A stretch of DNA of 64,000 nt from Meiothermus sp. (GTDB lineage Bacteria; Deinococcota; Deinococci; Deinococcales; Thermaceae): positions 2,150,501-2,214,500 of the forward strand of contig NZ_BPIM01000001.1 in assembly GCF_026004115.1 (NCBI RefSeq), given 5' to 3'. The first letter of the stretch is position 1, and each line of letters begins with the position of its first letter. Below, in pieces: positions 60,834-64,000 of this stretch. Below the pieces are notes generated by a model. It ran no database searches, was not told the origin of the DNA, and saw only the letters and a program-made list of their open reading frames with translations. A program made the translations under genes and the position numbers.

Positions 60834-61850
60834 ATGCAGAAAAACCCCCTCCTGCTTTGGGCCCTGGTTGCGTTGTGGGGATGTAACGCGCCGGATGCCA
60901 TTCCTCCCGTACTTCCACCCGGTCAGCCCGCCCCGGTAGCGGGGCAGGCCTGCCCCGACTGGGTGCACAATCGCTACACCGTGCGCGGCCCCGACGGCGA
61001 GCTCTATCCCACCTGGCATCCCCAGGTAGACCCGGAGTACAAATGCTACTTTACCCACGAGCACGGCGATGACCCCCGCACCAGCCTGGCCAACCCCGAG
61101 CTGCCCCCCTTTGGCTACGTGGGCAAGCTTGCCGGTATGCCCGAGGCCCACGAGGGCTTCAAAGTTTTTGTGGCCAACCGGGGCACCCGCAACGACGAAG
61201 ACCGCATAGCCCTGACCAGTACCCGTATCGTGGCACACATGGGTACCGGCGGGGTGCGGCGATACAGCGTGCGCCAGCACTCCCTGATGTTCGACCTGGT
61301 AGCCCCTAGCGGGCACCGGGTGCGCGTGCAGGGCATGGCCGACACCGGCCTGGTGGGCTCCATCTGCGAGCGCGACCCCACCCTGAACGATGCCAACCCC
61401 AACAACGACATTGGCCGCAGCGTGATGACCCTCCCCGGAACCGGCTGCCACAGCCAGAATCCCGGCTCGCTTTACGAAATCTGGGCCTTCAGGCTACGCC
61501 TGGCCGACAAAGTGCAGGTGATTGCCTCGACCGCCGTCTTCGACCCCATCACCACCATGAACCCCGCCAACCTGAGCGAGCTGCACTACACCGAGCAGGT
61601 TTTTATGGGCTTTAGCGGCCTGCGTGGCTGCGACCGTGAGGCCTACCACGGGCCGGTTTACTGGTATAACCAAAACGGCCCGGAAAGGTTTTACACCGAT
61701 GCCTTCGGAAGGCCTGGGGGGTCCATCCAGCAAGAGGTCTCGCGCCACAACGACATTGGCATCTGGATGTCGCAGCGCTCGGATGGCTTTCAGAATCAGT
61801 TCAAGCTGCCTAAAAACCATTGTGCGCTGGGGTTGGGTCTTCTAAACTAG
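60834..61850 (+). CDS. Lipoprotein of unknown function
   Basis: A 338-residue protein with a lipobox-type signal (LLLWALVALWGC), so probably lipidated at the Cys. A Pro-rich spacer follows, then a beta-rich domain with many aromatic, His and Cys residues (CYFTHEHGDDPR, GTGCHSQNPGSLYEIW). No family was recognised. A GCTGGAGG site supports the ATG at 60834; a longer frame from 60807 exists. Its 3' end faces the flavoprotein gene across repeat R7. Confidence 0.8.
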   Translation: MQKNPLLLWALVALWGCNAPDAIPPVLPPGQPAPVAGQACPDWVHNRYTVRGPDGELYPTWHPQVDPEYKCYFTHEHGDDPRTSLANPELPPFGYVGKLAGMPEAHEGFKVFVANRGTRNDEDRIALTSTRIVAHMGTGGVRRYSVRQHSLMFDLVAPSGHRVRVQGMADTGLVGSICERDPTLNDANPNNDIGRSVMTLPGTGCHSQNPGSLYEIWAFRLRLADKVQVIASTAVFDPITTMNPANLSELHYTEQVFMGFSGLRGCDREAYHGPVYWYNQNGPERFYTDAFGRPGGSIQQEVSRHNDIGIWMSQRSDGFQNQFKLPKNHCALGLGLLN

Positions 61851-61983
61851 CCACACACTGCGGCAGGTGAAGGGGGTGTTTGCAAAGCAGGTCTGCGCCG
61901 TGGGCCTGGAGTTCCCCCGGGCTTCCATAGCCCCATAGAACCCCCACGGAGCGCATCTGGTGGGCTTTTGCCCCCAGGATGTC

Positions 61984-62247
61984 ATACCGGATTCAAAAAG
62001 ATAATCATCCAAACCAAAGATCCCCCAGAGGCTATCTTTTTGAATCCTAGAGCACACCCCCTCCCGAACGGTCGGCGAAGAAAGCGTCTGCCTTCCAGGG
62101 GGCGGTATCGCCCTCCGCTACGCGGATAACTTCCAAGGGGCGGTATCGCCCTCCGCTACGCGGATAACTTCCAAGGGGCGGTATCGCCCTCCGCTACGCG
62201 GATAACTTCGGCCCGGTTAGTTCGCCGCCATCCGGCGCCGCTGGTAT
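61984..62247 (-). repeat. Composite MITE-like repeat, copy R7 (long form)
   Basis: About 264 bp from ATACC (61984) to GGTAT (62247). It has the GATTCAAAAAGATA module, the CACACCCCCTCCCGAACGGTC joint also seen in R3 and R4, three tandem 38-bp units and a shortened TTAGTTCG hairpin. It lies between the convergent 3' ends of the lipoprotein and flavoprotein genes; the rest of the 502-bp gap 61851-62352 has no gene. Confidence 0.85.
62092..62205 (-). repeat. Three tandem 38-bp units inside R7
   Basis: Units at 62092-62129, 62130-62167 and 62168-62205. Each contains two small palindromes, GGGCG-GTAT-CGCCC and CCGC-TAC-GCGG. The units are almost identical, with one change in the first. No spacers separate them, so this is not CRISPR. 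Confidence 0.9.
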
Positions 62248-62352
62248 TAAATCCTCCCCAACCCTCCCTACGAAAGGGGTAGAGTCGGCCCGCACTGAGT
62301 GCGTCTGATTGGGCAGTATAGGGGTGCGCAGATTCCTGGGTAGCAGAGTTAA

Positions 62353-63696
62353 TCAATCAAAAATCTTACCTGGGTTAAGCAGGTTTTGGGGGTCGAAAAG
62401 CTGCTTGATCTGCCGCATCCAGTCCAGGGCTGGGCCATGTTCTTTGGAGAGGTATTTTTTCTTGCGCAGCCCCACCCCGTGTTCGCCGGTGCAGGTGCCA
62501 CCCAGGGCTAAGGTGTGCTCTACCAGTCGCTCAGAGAAGACCTCGCCTCGAGGGTCGCCCGGTTCACAGACCACAAGGGTGTGGAAATTGCCGTCGCCCA
62601 CGTGCCCCAGGATGTTGCCGGTCAGGCCCATTTCGCGCAGCAGGCGGCTGGAATATTCCACCAGGTCAGGCATCCTGGAGATGGGCACGGCTGTATCGGT
62701 GGAGAGGTACTCCTTGCCGGGAAACAGGTTGACCAGGGCCCAGTAGGCCTGATGACGGGCCTCCCACTGGGCGTTGCGCTCCTCCTGGGTGCGGGCAGTA
62801 TCTATGCTGATGGCGCCGGTCTCCTGCATCAGCCCCAGGGCCATGCTTGACTCGGCTTCCAGGGCTTCTTTAGTCGAGGAGTGAAACTCCACAAACAAAG
62901 CCGGTTTTTCTGGGTAGCTGCGCCCCAGGTAGTGATTGATGGCCCGGATACCTACCTCGTCCACCAGTTCCAGCCTGGCCACCGGCAGCCCACTGGCCAT
63001 CACGGCGTAAGCGGCCTGGGCCGTGTCGGAAAGGTCGTCAAAAAAGACCCGCAGGGTGTGGATGTGCTCGGGAATGGGGTGCAGCTTTAGGGTCAGGCGG
63101 GTGATGATGCCCAGGGTGCCTTCGGAGCCGATAAACAAATCCTTGAGGTTGTAGCCGGCGCTGGTTTTGCGAACCCCCCGACCCAGTTCCAGTACCTGGC
63201 CATTGGCCAGCACCACCTGCAAGGCCAGCACATTGTGCCGCATGCCCCCGTAGCGTACGGTGGTAGTGCCCGAGGCGTTGGTAGCCGCCATTCCGCCCAG
63301 GCTGGCATCCGCACCGGGGTCTACTGGAAAGAATAATCCGGTGCCCTTGAGGGCTTCATTCAGGGCCTTGCGGGTTAGACCCGGCTCCACCACTGCCATG
63401 AAGTCCTGGGGTTGAACTTCCAGCACGCGGTTCATCCTGGAAACATCCAGCGAGATGGCCCGTACCTGCGGAATAACGTGTCCTTCTATGCTGGTGCCTG
63501 CCCCGAAGGGGATTACTGGCAGATGGTGCTCCCGGGCCCAGGCCAGGGTGGTCTGTATGTCGGTTGGGCTCTCGGCAAAGACCACCGCCAGGGGTGGGTG
63601 TCGCACAGGGTAGCTTTCATCTTTGCCGTGGGTCTCGAGGTCGGTCGGGGCGGTACTGACCTTTCGAGGTAAGAGGGTTTTCAGGCTTTCCAGCAT
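62353..63696 (-). CDS. FAD-linked oxidase, GlcD/D-lactate dehydrogenase type
   Basis: A 447-residue flavoprotein of the vanillyl-alcohol oxidase fold that oxidises 2-hydroxy acids such as D-lactate or glycolate. FAD-binding motifs are PFGAGTSIEGHV and GGMAATNASGTTTVRYGGM; the C-terminal part has LGHVGDGNFH and GTCTGEHGVGLRKKKYL. There are two ATGs (63702 and 63696). The second is 6 nt after TAGGCT, so it fits a leaderless start, while the first would overlap the box. No GlcE or GlcF partner is adjacent. Confidence 0.9.
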   Translation of the reverse strand: MLESLKTLLPRKVSTAPTDLETHGKDESYPVRHPPLAVVFAESPTDIQTTLAWAREHHLPVIPFGAGTSIEGHVIPQVRAISLDVSRMNRVLEVQPQDFMAVVEPGLTRKALNEALKGTGLFFPVDPGADASLGGMAATNASGTTTVRYGGMRHNVLALQVVLANGQVLELGRGVRKTSAGYNLKDLFIGSEGTLGIITRLTLKLHPIPEHIHTLRVFFDDLSDTAQAAYAVMASGLPVARLELVDEVGIRAINHYLGRSYPEKPALFVEFHSSTKEALEAESSMALGLMQETGAISIDTARTQEERNAQWEARHQAYWALVNLFPGKEYLSTDTAVPISRMPDLVEYSSRLLREMGLTGNILGHVGDGNFHTLVVCEPGDPRGEVFSERLVEHTLALGGTCTGEHGVGLRKKKYLSKEHGPALDWMRQIKQLFDPQNLLNPGKIFD

Positions 63697-63702
63697 GACC
63701 AT

Positions 63703-63708
63703 AGCCTA
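63703..63708 (-). promoter_or_regulatory. -10 box of the flavoprotein gene, leaderless start
   Basis: TAGGCT on the minus strand ends 6 nt before the ATG at 63696. Confidence 0.55.
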
Positions 63709-63855
63709 GCATGATATGGAAGGTGGGCAGCGTGTCTTGCTGTCCCCTGGGTTGGTGATATTTGGCCCGTCAAAAGATCCTGAGCGTTAAGTAAATCCCG
63801 TTGGTGACGAATGCGCCGAACAACCCCGAATAAGCTGCTACCCTGACCCTTGGCA

Positions 63856-64000
63856 ATGAGTACCTTGACCGACGCCTACCCACCTACCGAACGCGAGAAT
63901 CTGCAACAACTCCTCGCCGTTGCCTGGCTCAAACTTGAGCAGCAACCGCTGGAGGCGGCAGTGTTGGCACGCAGAACAGAGCATCTGGCACGGCGCTCCG
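63856..64000 (+). CDS. Start of an unidentified protein (3' end outside window)
   Basis: From an ATG at 63856 the frame stays open to the window edge (48 residues). The visible part is helical and Leu/Ala/Glu rich (NLQQLLAVAWLKLEQQPLEA), perhaps a TPR-like beginning. No family can be named. A TACCCT box lies 11 nt upstream. Confidence 0.5.
   Translation, partial: MSTLTDAYPPTERENLQQLLAVAWLKLEQQPLEAAVLARRTEHLARRS

Noticed and set aside
62092-62205. CRISPR array
   Set aside because: The 38-bp units are directly adjacent with no spacers and the same unit recurs in other repeat copies.

Overview
The window looks like chromosome of a Thermaceae bacterium, most likely Meiothermus. Support comes from a 26-codon ribosomal protein Thx gene right after rpsT, a complete System I cytochrome c maturation cluster, very frequent CTCGAG hexamers, and many start codons lying only 6-7 nt behind a TANNNT -10 box (leaderless genes). 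The gene-level reading comes from motifs and family knowledge; no database search was run.

Layout. 1-3.1 kb: end of an unknown gene, thiamine pyrophosphokinase, an ABC ATPase and an orphan PAS histidine kinase. 3.1-11.4 kb: ccdA-ccmABCDEFGH, a CcmI-like TPR protein ending in a haem-binding CxxCH domain, and a Rieske protein. 11.4-20.4 kb: housekeeping genes (tyrS, rpsT, thx, a CHAD protein, a DUF177 protein, arginase, hisA, a LapA-like protein, recJ, an HD hydrolase). 20.7-24.6 kb: valS with an upstream gene of unknown function, both behind a T-box leader. 24.9-33.2 kb: a tiny membrane protein, a diguanylate cyclase, Mrp plus a SufR-type Fe-S regulator, Maf, a PLD-like protein, a TetR regulator, an alkyltransferase-like protein and an S9 peptidase. 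33.6-37.1 kb: two Roadblock proteins with a DUF3467 protein, recR, ebfC and an MFS transporter. 37.6-43.4 kb: a 599-aa unknown protein divergent from a PP2C phosphatase and Ser/Thr kinase, then two paralogous peroxiredoxins. 43.5-48.3 kb: an FAD oxidoreductase and the cell-shape genes mreC-mreD-mrdA. 48.4-56.7 kb: TauE-like exporter, M19 dipeptidase, and a light/UV-flavoured stretch (photolyase, DUF2256 protein, secreted fasciclin and DUF4397 proteins, secreted hydrolase, Fe-S (6-4)-type photolyase). 56.9-64 kb: a GAF-PAS-GGDEF-EAL protein, SDR, YceI protein, unknown lipoprotein, a GlcD/D-lactate dehydrogenase type flavoprotein, and the start of one more gene.

The most striking non-coding signal is a composite, MITE-like repeat present seven times (about 20.5, 24.7, 27.7, 33.4, 37.5, 45.0 and 62.0 kb). 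It has ATACC...GGTAT ends, a conserved hairpin, zero to three tandem copies of a 38-bp unit, and a GATTCAAAAAGATA inverted-repeat module. Every copy abuts at least one gene 3' end, and four lie between convergent genes. One copy supplies the last codons and stop of the FAD oxidoreductase. A second inverted-repeat element occurs twice beside it, and two further weak repeat families are visible.
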